A DNA stretch of 6,047 bases from Desulfovibrio desulfuricans (lineage in GTDB: Bacteria > Desulfobacterota > Desulfovibrionia > Desulfovibrionales > Desulfovibrionaceae). Both the position numbers and the translations under genes were made by a program. How positions within the stretch are numbered: position 1 is the first letter of the stretch; the number at the start of each line of letters is the position of its first letter. The notes under the pieces are model-generated. The model was not told the origin of the DNA and made no database searches. It saw nothing but the letters and a program-made list of their open reading frames with translations. Positions 1 to 6,047 of the stretch are shown here, in pieces. The stretch is taken from positions 1-6,047 of the forward strand of contig QKDT01000287.1 of assembly GCA_003251995.1 (NCBI GenBank), in the 5' to 3' direction.

Positions 1-67
1 ATAGTGCCACGGATTCATGGCATAAAAACTGCTTACATATGCTGACAGGTTGAAGGCGCATGGCAGC

Positions 68-96
68 TTCGCAAACATAAGTAGAATATTTATAGT
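68..96 (+). promoter_or_regulatory. Candidate sigma-70-type promoter of the dehydrogenase operon
   Basis: TTCGCA (68-73) and TATAGT (91-96) are separated by 17 bases. They match the -35 at 4 of 6 and the -10 at 5 of 6 positions. Transcription would start near 103 and leave a leader of about 100 bases. The AT-rich region offers other partial matches, so this is only the best of several candidates. Confidence 0.3.
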
Positions 97-195
97 TACT
101 TGCTGTTCAGTGAGGGTCTTTGCCTGCCGCAGTTTTATTGAACACCAGCAATCAAAAAGGCGTGCCCAAAATATATCGTAATAGTAATAAAATTC

Positions 196-200
196 AGGGG
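196..200 (+). promoter_or_regulatory. Ribosome binding site deciding the flavin subunit start
   Basis: AGGGG lies 6 bases before ATG 207. It favours that start over the in-frame TTG at 120, whose only purine-rich stretch (GAGGG, 112-116) is just 3 bases away. Confidence 0.75.
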
Positions 201-206
201 TCGTAT

Positions 207-1598
207 ATGTTGTCCAAAGATGATGTTTGTGCTGCCATTGCCGGTTTTGTCGGTGAAAAAAACGTGCTCAGTGGCCCGGCTGATCTTGTCTGCTACACGT
301 ACAATGCGGGGGGGGCAGCCCCTTCGCCGTATATCCCCATGCTGGTGGTTTTTCCATCAACGGCTGAAGAGGTCTCCAAGATCGTTGCCTTCTGCAATAA
401 AAATGGCATCAGCATTGTGCCGCGCTCTCAGGGCAGCGGCCTGAGTGTTAACGCCATCCCCGAAAGCGATTATTCCATTATCATTTCCATGCAGCACATG
501 AGCAGTATTGTGATTGATCCAGAAACACTCACCGCTGTTGTGGGGGCTGGGGCAATCACCGCAGACATCAAAAAGGCGGCGGCAGTACACGGGCTCATGT
601 ATCCCCCTGATCCCGCAAGTTTTACGTTTTCATCCATCGGCGGCAATGTTGCTACTGATGCCGGTGGCTTGCAATGCGTCAAGTACGGCACCACAAAGAG
701 CTATGTGACAGGCATGCAGGTAGTGCTTGCGTCGGGCGAGATTATCCGGGCCGGGGGCAAGTGCATCAAGGATGTGACCGGCTATAACCTGACGCAGCTA
801 TTTACCGGCTCTGAGGGTACACTGGGGATCATCACCGAGATCACGCTCAAACTTATCCCACTGCCGCAGGCCAAAAGGGCCATTCGTGTGGCCTTTGCCG
901 AAATTGAAAACGCCGCCAAGGCGGTTTCTGCAATCATGACCAGCGGTGTTGTGCCGTCCATCATGGAATTTCAGGAGCAGACCCTGATCCGCGCGGTGGA
1001 GGATTATACCCACGCGGGCCTGCCCGTAAACGCGGGAGCCATGCTGCTTATTGAGGTGGACGGCGACGTTTCGACTCTCAAGCCGCAGGCGGACGTGATC
1101 CGGCGTGTGTGCGAACAGTTGGGCATGATTGATTTTCATGTGGCTGAAACCGCAGAAGAAGCGGAGCAGCTCTGGGTGGCTCGGCGCTCTGGTTTGCCAG
1201 CGCTGGCGCGAGTCGCCAAGGGGCGGCTGGGCGGCGACCCGGCGGTGCCCATCAACAAACTGGCCCAGGCTGTGCATACCCTGTTTGAAGTGGGTAAAAA
1301 GCACGGCATCAAGGTGAGCTGCCAGGGGCATGCTGGCGATGGCAACATACATCCGCATTTCTTTTTCAACTCGGATGAAGAAAAGAAAACTGCCGCCAAG
1401 GCCCGTTCCGAATTTCATCACGAAATTATCAAGATGGGCGGCACCGTTTCTGCCGAGCACGGCGTTGGACGCGAAAAAAGCCCCTATATTGTGGCCCAGC
1501 TGGGCGAGGCGCAGGTTGGGGCCATGCGGGCCATCAAAAAGGCCCTTGACCCCAACAATATCTTTAATCCCGGCTGTATTTTTGGAGGCAATGCATGA
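207..1598 (+). CDS. FAD-binding 2-hydroxyacid dehydrogenase subunit, GlcD family (probable D-lactate dehydrogenase)
   Basis: Flavoprotein that probably oxidises D-lactate (or glycolate or another 2-hydroxyacid) to the 2-oxoacid and passes electrons to the Fe-S protein encoded next. The product is 463 aa, normal for GlcD/Dld proteins. An N-terminal PCMH-type FAD domain (about 35-215) shows PRSQGSGLS (72-80), PPDPAS (133-138), SIGGNVATDAGG (143-154) and GSEGTLG (201-207). The C-terminal FAD-oxidase domain has HAGDGNIHPH (375-384) and AEHGVG (416-421). In the related D-2-hydroxyglutarate and D-lactate dehydrogenases the equivalent His, His, Glu and His residues (here H375, H382, E417, H418) bind the metal and substrate. 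It ends with the typical DPNNIFNPG (448-456). I chose ATG 207 because AGGGG at 196-200 is spaced 6 bases before it; an in-frame TTG at 120 would add 29 residues unlike the family. The gene overlaps the next by 4 bases. There is no signal peptide, so the protein is cytoplasmic. Family assignment is very secure; the choice between D-lactate and glycolate is inference. A run of eight Gs lies at 308-315. Confidence 0.95.
   Translation: MLSKDDVCAAIAGFVGEKNVLSGPADLVCYTYNAGGAAPSPYIPMLVVFPSTAEEVSKIVAFCNKNGISIVPRSQGSGLSVNAIPESDYSIIISMQHMSSIVIDPETLTAVVGAGAITADIKKAAAVHGLMYPPDPASFTFSSIGGNVATDAGGLQCVKYGTTKSYVTGMQVVLASGEIIRAGGKCIKDVTGYNLTQLFTGSEGTLGIITEITLKLIPLPQAKRAIRVAFAEIENAAKAVSAIMTSGVVPSIMEFQEQTLIRAVEDYTHAGLPVNAGAMLLIEVDGDVSTLKPQADVIRRVCEQLGMIDFHVAETAEEAEQLWVARRSGLPALARVAKGRLGGDPAVPINKLAQAVHTLFEVGKKHGIKVSCQGHAGDGNIHPHFFFNSDEEKKTAAKARSEFHHEIIKMGGTVSAEHGVGREKSPYIVAQLGEAQVGAMRAIKKALDPNNIFNPGCIFGGNA
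1584..1588 (+). promoter_or_regulatory. Ribosome binding site of the Fe-S subunit, inside the end of the flavin gene
   Basis: A GGAGG core lies 6 bases before ATG 1595, within the last codons of the upstream gene. With the ATGA overlap it indicates coupled translation of the two subunits. Confidence 0.85.
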
Positions 1599-2863
1599 GC
1601 AAGCCTCTGGACCAACTTAAAGCCGCCGCGCTCAAATGCACCCGTTGCGGGCAATGCCTGACCATCTGCCCGCTGTATGGAAAAACCGGGGAGGAATCCA
1701 ATTCCTCGCGTGGTAAACTCTTCCTTTTGCGGTCACTTGCAGACGGAACCGTTGCACCAACGCCGGAGCTGATGGAACTGGCTGCCCGTTGTACCTTGTG
1801 TATGCGGTGCAAATCCATTTGTCCTTCTGGTGTGGACACCACAGAATTGATTCTGTCATTGCGCCGCTATATGCAGGAGCAGGGCAAACTGCCCGTTGCC
1901 AAGCAACTAGCCTTTAAGGCCATTGGCAGCGGGCGGCTGTTTGACATGGCAATGTCGCACGGCAAGGTGTTTCAGTCGGTTTTGTTCCGCCAGCGGGAGG
2001 ACGGCCCCGGCAAGGTTGCGCGTTTGCCCATCCCCGCCGCAGGCCTTAATCTGCGTCGCGTGATCCCAGAACTGGCGGCAAAACCTCTGCGCGCGGTTGT
2101 GCCTGCCGTAAGCAAGCCTACAGGCCCCACTCGAGCGCGCGTGGCTCTTTTTCCCGGTTGTATGCTCAGCTACGTGTACGTTGATGCGGGCAAAGCCCTG
2201 ATAGACGTGCTTGTTGCCAATGGGGTTGAGGTGCATATTCCTGAAAAGCTCCAGTGCTGTGGCACTCCGCTGTTTTCGTCCGGCGATTTTGACGGGGCGG
2301 CGAAGCTAGCTGAAAGCAACGTCAGTGCCCTTTCCGCAGGTGGATACGATGCGGTCATTACCGGCTGTGCAACCTGTGGTTCTGCCCTCAAGCGGGAATA
2401 CAAGAGCGTGCTGGAGAAAGATGCCGCCCATAAAGCATGGGAGGGCATTTCTGAAAAAGTCTATGATTTTACAGAATTTTTACAGAATATTGGCCCAGAG
2501 GATTACACCACCCCCGTGCCGTTAACGGCGACCTATCACGATGCCTGTCATCTTGTACGTGGCATGGGGGTGTCGCGCCAGCCGCGTAACCTGATCCGTT
2601 CCATACCTGGCCTGCGGTTCAAGGAAATGGCCCGACCAGACGTGTGCTGTGGCTGTGCAGGAACCTTCAGTGCTACGCACTATGACCTTTCCATGCAGAT
2701 TCTGGCGGACAAGATCAGCGACATTGCGGCAACCGGGGCCGATGTTGTGGCTACGGGCTGCTCTGCCTGCAAGATGCAGATTGTGGACGGCATGGCCCGC
2801 AAGGGGGCGCATATCCGCGTGCTGCATACGGCGGAACTGCTCGCCAGGGCCTACGGCCTGTAG
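1595..2863 (+). CDS. Iron-sulfur subunit with two CCG domains, GlcF/LutA/GlpC type (partner of the upstream flavin subunit)
   Basis: Electron-transfer subunit (422 aa) that should take electrons from the flavin subunit and hand them to menaquinone or another carrier. The N-terminus has two [4Fe-4S] ferredoxin motifs: C15, C18, C21, C25-Pro and C66, C69, C72, C76-Pro. Two complete cysteine-rich (CCG) domains follow. The first has C189, C221-C222-G, C258 and C261; the second has C318 within HDACH (315-319), C351-C352-G and C389/C392. Such domains occur in GlcF, GlpC, LutA and heterodisulfide reductase HdrB, where they bind an unusual Fe-S cluster. No ligand cysteine is missing. ATG 1595 overlaps the previous stop as ATGA and has GGAGG at 1584-1588, giving translational coupling. 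There is no GlcE homologue between or after the pair. This matches the two-subunit D-lactate dehydrogenase of Desulfovibrio (DVU3027/DVU3028 in D. vulgaris, from memory) better than the three-subunit E. coli GlcDEF. A terminator follows. Substrate of the complex is inferred. Confidence 0.94.
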   Translation: MSKPLDQLKAAALKCTRCGQCLTICPLYGKTGEESNSSRGKLFLLRSLADGTVAPTPELMELAARCTLCMRCKSICPSGVDTTELILSLRRYMQEQGKLPVAKQLAFKAIGSGRLFDMAMSHGKVFQSVLFRQREDGPGKVARLPIPAAGLNLRRVIPELAAKPLRAVVPAVSKPTGPTRARVALFPGCMLSYVYVDAGKALIDVLVANGVEVHIPEKLQCCGTPLFSSGDFDGAAKLAESNVSALSAGGYDAVITGCATCGSALKREYKSVLEKDAAHKAWEGISEKVYDFTEFLQNIGPEDYTTPVPLTATYHDACHLVRGMGVSRQPRNLIRSIPGLRFKEMARPDVCCGCAGTFSATHYDLSMQILADKISDIAATGADVVATGCSACKMQIVDGMARKGAHIRVLHTAELLARAYGL

Positions 2864-2886
2864 TAAAATAGTCTAATGACCTGACA

Positions 2887-2919
2887 GGGCGTACACTCAA
2901 CGGGTGTGCGCCCTTTTTT
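2887..2919 (+). terminator. Intrinsic terminator after the dehydrogenase operon
   Basis: A 10-bp stem (GGGCGTACAC at 2887-2896 with GTGTGCGCCC at 2904-2913, one G-T wobble) closes a 7-base loop and is followed directly by six Ts (2914-2919). It starts 23 bases after the stop of the Fe-S subunit gene. This is a textbook rho-independent terminator separating the operon from the methyltransferase. Confidence 0.9.
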
Positions 2920-2970
2920 ATGCCCGCCCCAAAACAGTATAGGTGCTTTATTGCTTCTGAAACAAAAAGT

Positions 2971-2982
2971 GGAATGCATTCC
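2971..2982. promoter_or_regulatory. Perfect 12-base palindrome, possible operator
   Basis: GGAATGCATTCC is its own reverse complement. It lies 53 bases before the methyltransferase start, downstream of the preceding terminator, where a promoter must be. No strong promoter hexamers are visible around it. An operator for a dimeric repressor is plausible but unproven; it could also arise by chance. Confidence 0.35.
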
Positions 2983-2999
2983 TTCTACGCTCCGCATAC

Positions 3000-3015
3000 T
3001 GTGTGTTTGCACACA
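3000..3015. repeat. Inverted repeat in the methyltransferase 5' leader
   Basis: TGTGTG (3000-3005) and CACACA (3010-3015) flank a TTTG loop, 12 bases before the Shine-Dalgarno. It could be an operator half-site pair or a small RNA hairpin affecting ribosome access. The stem is only 6 bp and a function is not shown. Confidence 0.35.
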
Positions 3016-3027
3016 ATCAGTTGCAAT

Positions 3028-3032
3028 AGGAG
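3028..3032 (+). promoter_or_regulatory. Ribosome binding site of the methyltransferase
   Basis: AGGAG lies 3 bases before ATG 3036 and 6 before the adjacent ATG 3039. The spacing favours the second ATG, a one-residue difference. Confidence 0.75.
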
Positions 3033-3035
3033 ACT

Positions 3036-3788
3036 ATGATGTTGGACATTCCACGTATTTTCACCATTACAGAAAGTGAACACCGTATCCATAATCCGTA
3101 TACGTCCGAAAAGCTTGCCACACTCGGCGCGGCATTGCGGCTCAAGCAGGGTGCCCGCATACTTGATCTTGGCAGCGGTTCGGGTGAGATGCTCTGCACC
3201 TGGGCGCGAGATCACGGGATAACAGGGCTTGGCATTGACATGAGCCCCCTGTTTTGCAGCCAGGCCGTGCAACGGGCGCTGGAATTGGGCGTTGCCGGAC
3301 AGGTGGAGTTCATCCATGCTGATGCAGCGGGCTACGTTGCTGCTGAAAAGGTTGATGTGGCGGCTTGCGTGGGGGCTACCTGGATAGGAGGGGGCGTTGC
3401 TGGCACCATTGATCTGCTGGCAAAAAGTCTTTGCAGTGGTGGGATCATACTTGTTGGCGAGCCGTATTGGTTGCGCGTGCCTCCCTCGGAGGACATTGCC
3501 AAAGGCTGTGGTGTCACTTCCATTGCTGACTTTCTTACCCTGCCAGAACTCACCGGATCATTTGGTCAACTTGGCTACGATGTTGTGGAAATGGTTCTGG
3601 CAAATCAGGATGGCTGGGACAGGTATGAGGCAGCCAAATGGCTTACCATGCGGCAATGGCTTGAAGCGAACCCTGATGATGATCTTGCCGCGGATGTGCG
3701 CGCGCGGTTGACCGTGGAGCCTCGGCGCTATGTGTCCTACACGCGCGAATATTTGGGGTGGGGTGTGTTTGCGCTGATGGCACGCTAG
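3036..3788 (+). CDS. Class I SAM-dependent methyltransferase, YjhP-like
   Basis: Predicted soluble methyltransferase of 250 aa, substrate unknown. The Rossmann-type SAM site is clear: motif I is LDLGSGSGE (43-51), the acidic residue that should hold the SAM ribose is D68 in GLGIDMS (64-70), and HADAAGY (94-100) supplies the next loop, with D96. A hydrophobic strand with GGIILVGEPYW follows. The start PRIFTITESEHRIHNPYT and the later WDRYEAAKWLTMRQWLEANP strongly recall E. coli YjhP as I remember it, over essentially the full length; no alignment was run. AGGAG at 3028-3032 sits 3 bases before ATG 3036 and 6 before ATG 3039, so translation may really begin at 3039 (249 aa). The gene is alone between two terminators and is therefore probably its own transcription unit. 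Inverted repeats just upstream suggest regulation. Methyltransferase is secure; the biological role is open. Confidence 0.9.
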   Translation: MMLDIPRIFTITESEHRIHNPYTSEKLATLGAALRLKQGARILDLGSGSGEMLCTWARDHGITGLGIDMSPLFCSQAVQRALELGVAGQVEFIHADAAGYVAAEKVDVAACVGATWIGGGVAGTIDLLAKSLCSGGIILVGEPYWLRVPPSEDIAKGCGVTSIADFLTLPELTGSFGQLGYDVVEMVLANQDGWDRYEAAKWLTMRQWLEANPDDDLAADVRARLTVEPRRYVSYTREYLGWGVFALMAR

Positions 3789-3807
3789 CAATGCAATACA
3801 AAAACAG

Positions 3808-3839
3808 AGAGGCGCGCCCCCGTGGGTGCGCGCCTCTTT
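3808..3839. terminator. Probable bidirectional terminator between convergent genes
   Basis: A perfect 10-bp stem, AGAGGCGCGC (3808-3817) with GCGCGCCTCT (3828-3837), can be extended inside by CCC/GGG around a CGT loop with one bulged T. For the minus strand the stem is followed by CTG and then five Ts (complement of 3804-3800), giving a good terminator for the chemoreceptor. For the plus strand only three Ts (3837-3839) follow, so termination of the methyltransferase is likely but weaker. It lies 19 bases after the methyltransferase stop and 32 bases after the receptor stop. Confidence 0.85.
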
Positions 3840-3869
3840 ACGTATATGGTTGCGAACGACGTCCTGCTG

Positions 3870-6023
3870 TTAGGCCTTATCCAGCTCAGCGATCAGCTCC
3901 GTAAGGGCAGACGACTGGTGTTTAAGAGCTTCAACCGCGTTGGCGGCCTCCTGCATGGCAGAGGCAGTACCCTCTGCGATGCTGCTCACAGCAGTAACAG
4001 AAGCGTTGATTTCGCCAGTGGCGGCAGACTGCTGCTCTGATGCCGTGGCAATGGCCCGCACCTGATCAGAAGACTCCATGGCAAGGTTCACAATGCTGCC
4101 AAGCAGCCCTTCTGCCTTGTTGACCTCATTTACGGATTTTTCAAGCACGTCCTTTGTGCTGCTCATATTGCCCAGGGTGCCGTGTACAGCCTGCTGGATC
4201 GCGTCAATGGATTGCCCCACCTCTCGCGTGGCGGTCATGGTTTTTTCCGCCAGTTTGCGCACCTCGTCAGCCACAACGGCAAAACCGCGCCCTGCCTCAC
4301 CGGCACGAGCAGCTTCAATAGCCGCGTTGAGGGCAAGCAGGTTGGTTTGATCAGCAATATCTTCAATAGTCTGGGCAATGGCCCCAATGGCGTTGGCCTT
4401 ATTACTCAGGTCATCCACAGAGTCGCAGGCCGTCTGAAAATCCCTGTGGATGGCGCTCACATCATGCAGAACAGTGGCAAACTGCTGAGAGCCCTGCTCC
4501 GCAGCGTGGCGGGATTCTTCAGACAGGTTTGCGGTGTTTTCTGCATTTTTGGCTATTTCAAGCACTGACGCGCTCAGTTCTTCCACTGCAGAGGCGGTTT
4601 CCGCTATTCTAAGCGTCTGCGTTTGTACGCCGCCAGCGGTTTCGTCAACACGGGCAGACAGGCTGCCCAATGCGTCTGTAAGCGCGTTCACAACCAGGCT
4701 CAACCGTTGCGCCGCATGGCGCATGCCTTCTGTTCTGGCGCACTCGGCCTTGTGGGTGGCTTCTTCTGCCGCATGTTGTGCCTGCTCTGCATTTTGGGCG
4801 CTTATGCGGGCCTCGTCGGTGCGGCGGTCTGCCTCGTGCATTTTTGCCTTGAGGGTTGCAACCATGGAAACCATGGCATTGCGCAATACTGCAAATTCGC
4901 TCTGATAAGCATCTGAAACCGGGGTGTCAAAATCCCCCTGCGCTACAGATTGCGAGTAGGCGGAGAGCGAAAGTATGGGTTTGATAATAATCCTGTTCAA
5001 AAGCACAAAAATAATGCCGACCAGAAGCAGGAGCGCGCCCACAGCGTACAGTGTCGTGCGTGTGTTGGCTTGCGAGAGTGCGTTGGTTTCAGCAAAAAGT
5101 TCCCTGTTTGGTACCGCAATGCCGAGCCCCATGCCTGTGGCGGATACGCTGTAAAATACTGTGCAGGGCTCATCCTTGATTGTTGTGGAGAACTGCCTGC
5201 TTGTTCCAGGCCCTGTGCTGGAAATTACTTTCTGTGAGTCGGTAAACGGAAGTTTGCTTGCAGGGGCCAGCAAAAGCGAATTGTCGGCAGGGTAGGCCGC
5301 TACAAGGCCGCTGCGGGTATCAATGGCAAAAGGTATTGAACCTGGTGTGATACGCAGTTCGTCCACAGACTTGCGCAGATTTTCAATGCTCACGCCAAGG
5401 GAGGATATACCAACTATGCGCCCATCATCACCATACATGATGCCGCTGACAGTTATGAGCAGCGTGTTTGTGGTGTCATCAAGGTACGGGGCAGACCAGT
5501 AAACGCGTTCGGGGCGGGGCGTTTTTCTGTTCCAATCTGCGGGCAGAGCCTGAGTGTACCAAGGCTTATGCACATAGTCGTATTCGGGAGTATTATATTC
5601 CATGGTAAGCTGGATTTGGTTGTTTTTCCACAGAACATAAGGGCCAAAGAGGTGCGTGTCTGTTATGAATTCATCCGGCTCGTACCAAAGTCCACAGCCT
5701 ACAGCCTTGGGATAGCGGGCCAGGGTATGGGTGAGGTAGTCCTTGGTTTCAGCTTCAATGTGAATGTTGGTGTTGCGGCTAACGCGCAGCAAACTTTCGC
5801 CCGCGGTAGCGATGCTCGCAGCAGCATCCTGGGTAACATTCATGTATGTATTTATTTTTTCTGTTTCTGCCGCAATCTTGCGTTCAACCAGGGCCTGCGT
5901 TTGTGTGGTGGAGTAGGTCTCCATCATAGTAACGTTGCGCAGAAGCAGAGCATAGCCTCCAAGCGCTATCACAATGGTCATCAAAATGAGCAGTAATGTC
6001 TTGTAGCGGACTGAAATGTTCAT
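3870..6023 (-). CDS. Methyl-accepting chemotaxis protein with dCache-like periplasmic sensor
   Basis: Transmembrane chemoreceptor (717 aa) that would signal through CheW and CheA to the flagellar motor. In order: a short cytoplasmic N-terminus; TM helix 1 (about 8-28); a large periplasmic region (about 29-322) with dCache features, including YDYVHKPWY (148-156), APYLDD (178-183) and GISSLGVSIENL (205-216); TM helix 2 (about 325-346); HAMP (about 345-400); an Ala/Glu/Arg-rich helical linker (about 395-440); and the signalling domain. The hairpin tip DQTNLLALNAAIEAARAGEA (558-577), continuing GRGFAVVADEVRKLAE, is canonical. ETASAVEEL and ASEQQSAATGEI resemble methylation-site helices. There is no C-terminal CheR-binding pentapeptide; it ends AELDKA. 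I chose ATG 6023 because AAAGAG (6037-6032) lies 8 bases before it; an in-frame GTG at 6032 overlaps that Shine-Dalgarno. The gene converges on the methyltransferase and shares a terminator with it. The ligand is unknown; parts of the dCache amino-acid motif are altered. Confidence 0.95.
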   Translation of the reverse strand: MNISVRYKTLLLILMTIVIALGGYALLLRNVTMMETYSTTQTQALVERKIAAETEKINTYMNVTQDAAASIATAGESLLRVSRNTNIHIEAETKDYLTHTLARYPKAVGCGLWYEPDEFITDTHLFGPYVLWKNNQIQLTMEYNTPEYDYVHKPWYTQALPADWNRKTPRPERVYWSAPYLDDTTNTLLITVSGIMYGDDGRIVGISSLGVSIENLRKSVDELRITPGSIPFAIDTRSGLVAAYPADNSLLLAPASKLPFTDSQKVISSTGPGTSRQFSTTIKDEPCTVFYSVSATGMGLGIAVPNRELFAETNALSQANTRTTLYAVGALLLLVGIIFVLLNRIIIKPILSLSAYSQSVAQGDFDTPVSDAYQSEFAVLRNAMVSMVATLKAKMHEADRRTDEARISAQNAEQAQHAAEEATHKAECARTEGMRHAAQRLSLVVNALTDALGSLSARVDETAGGVQTQTLRIAETASAVEELSASVLEIAKNAENTANLSEESRHAAEQGSQQFATVLHDVSAIHRDFQTACDSVDDLSNKANAIGAIAQTIEDIADQTNLLALNAAIEAARAGEAGRGFAVVADEVRKLAEKTMTATREVGQSIDAIQQAVHGTLGNMSSTKDVLEKSVNEVNKAEGLLGSIVNLAMESSDQVRAIATASEQQSAATGEINASVTAVSSIAEGTASAMQEAANAVEALKHQSSALTELIAELDKA

Positions 6024-6031
6024 GATAATCA

Positions 6032-6037
6032 CTCTTT
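6032..6037 (-). promoter_or_regulatory. Ribosome binding site of the chemoreceptor
   Basis: On the minus strand AAAGAG lies 8 bases before ATG 6023. Its last G is also the first base of the alternative GTG at 6032, which argues against GTG as the start. It is a modest Shine-Dalgarno. Confidence 0.6.
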
Positions 6038-6047
6038 GTAGCGGCTA

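Larger units (their letters stand above)
1..206. other. Non-coding leader upstream of the dehydrogenase operon
   Basis: No credible gene is seen on either strand. The region is AT-rich at 71-98 and 168-194. It contains a short inverted repeat TGCCA/TGGCA (5-9 and 18-22), a weak promoter candidate and a possible bulged stem (100-109 with 139-151). The end of any upstream gene lies outside the window. Confidence 0.5.

Noticed and set aside
61..76. Sigma-54-like site beginning TGGCA
   Set aside because: The GG and GC elements are 9 bases apart rather than the required 12, and TTGC is absent.
120..206. In-frame N-terminal extension of the flavin subunit from TTG 120
   Set aside because: The 29 extra residues do not look like the family, the TTG has poor Shine-Dalgarno spacing, and ATG 207 has a good site at 196-200.
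798..1460. 220-codon open frame on the minus strand
   Set aside because: It lies wholly antisense to the well-supported flavin subunit gene, has a low-complexity His/Arg-rich product and no recognisable motif.
1907..2236. 109-codon minus-strand open frame
   Set aside because: It is a shadow of the Fe-S subunit gene, which carries all expected cysteine motifs.
4182..4568. 128-codon plus-strand open frame antisense to the chemoreceptor
   Set aside because: It is opposite the highly conserved signalling domain and is explained by that gene's codon pattern; no family resemblance is seen.
4741..4830. Repetitive look of the region encoding the Ala/Glu-rich linker
   Set aside because: It encodes a degenerate helical heptad-like segment common in chemoreceptors; there is no DNA-level tandem repeat.
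6024..6032. GTG 6032 as the chemoreceptor start
   Set aside because: The GTG overlaps the only purine-rich site (AAAGAG), which is correctly spaced for ATG 6023.

Overview
The window carries four protein genes: three on the + strand, followed by one long gene facing them on the - strand. The organism looks like a motile Gram-negative anaerobe of the Desulfovibrio type (Desulfovibrionaceae). This is an inference from the GlcD/GlcF-type two-subunit 2-hydroxyacid dehydrogenase without a GlcE subunit, the dCache-type chemoreceptor with an Ala/Glu-rich linker, and the moderately GC-rich coding sequence. No ribosomal RNA or other taxonomic marker is present.

Bases 1-206 are a non-coding, AT-rich leader with a weak promoter candidate and a possible bulged stem. 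Bases 207-2863 hold a tightly coupled operon. The first gene is an FAD-binding 2-hydroxyacid dehydrogenase subunit (463 aa). Its stop overlaps by 4 bases the start of a second gene for a 422 aa iron-sulfur subunit with two [4Fe-4S] ferredoxin motifs and two complete CCG domains. Together they most likely form a membrane-associated D-lactate dehydrogenase (glycolate or another 2-hydroxyacid is possible): the flavin subunit oxidises the acid, and the Fe-S subunit passes electrons to the quinone pool or another carrier. A strong intrinsic terminator follows at 2887-2919.

Bases 2920-3035 are a regulatory-looking gap with a perfect 12-base palindrome and a second inverted repeat just before a ribosome binding site. 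They precede a 250 aa class I SAM-dependent methyltransferase (3036-3788) that strongly resembles E. coli YjhP as I remember it. The substrate is unknown.

A perfect 10-bp GC-rich hairpin at 3808-3837 lies between the methyltransferase and the convergent chemoreceptor gene and probably terminates both. The chemoreceptor (3870-6023, - strand, 717 aa) has a TM helix, a large periplasmic dCache-like sensor, a second TM helix, HAMP, a helical linker and a canonical methyl-accepting signalling domain. Its promoter lies outside the window. Nothing in the sequence ties the methyltransferase or the receptor to lactate metabolism beyond adjacency.

I see no mobile element, CRISPR array, tRNA or rRNA, and no convincing new multi-gene system. 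The points most worth checking are the altered ligand motif in the receptor sensor, the palindromes upstream of the methyltransferase, the G8 tract early in the flavin subunit gene, and the phylogeny of the YjhP-like protein.
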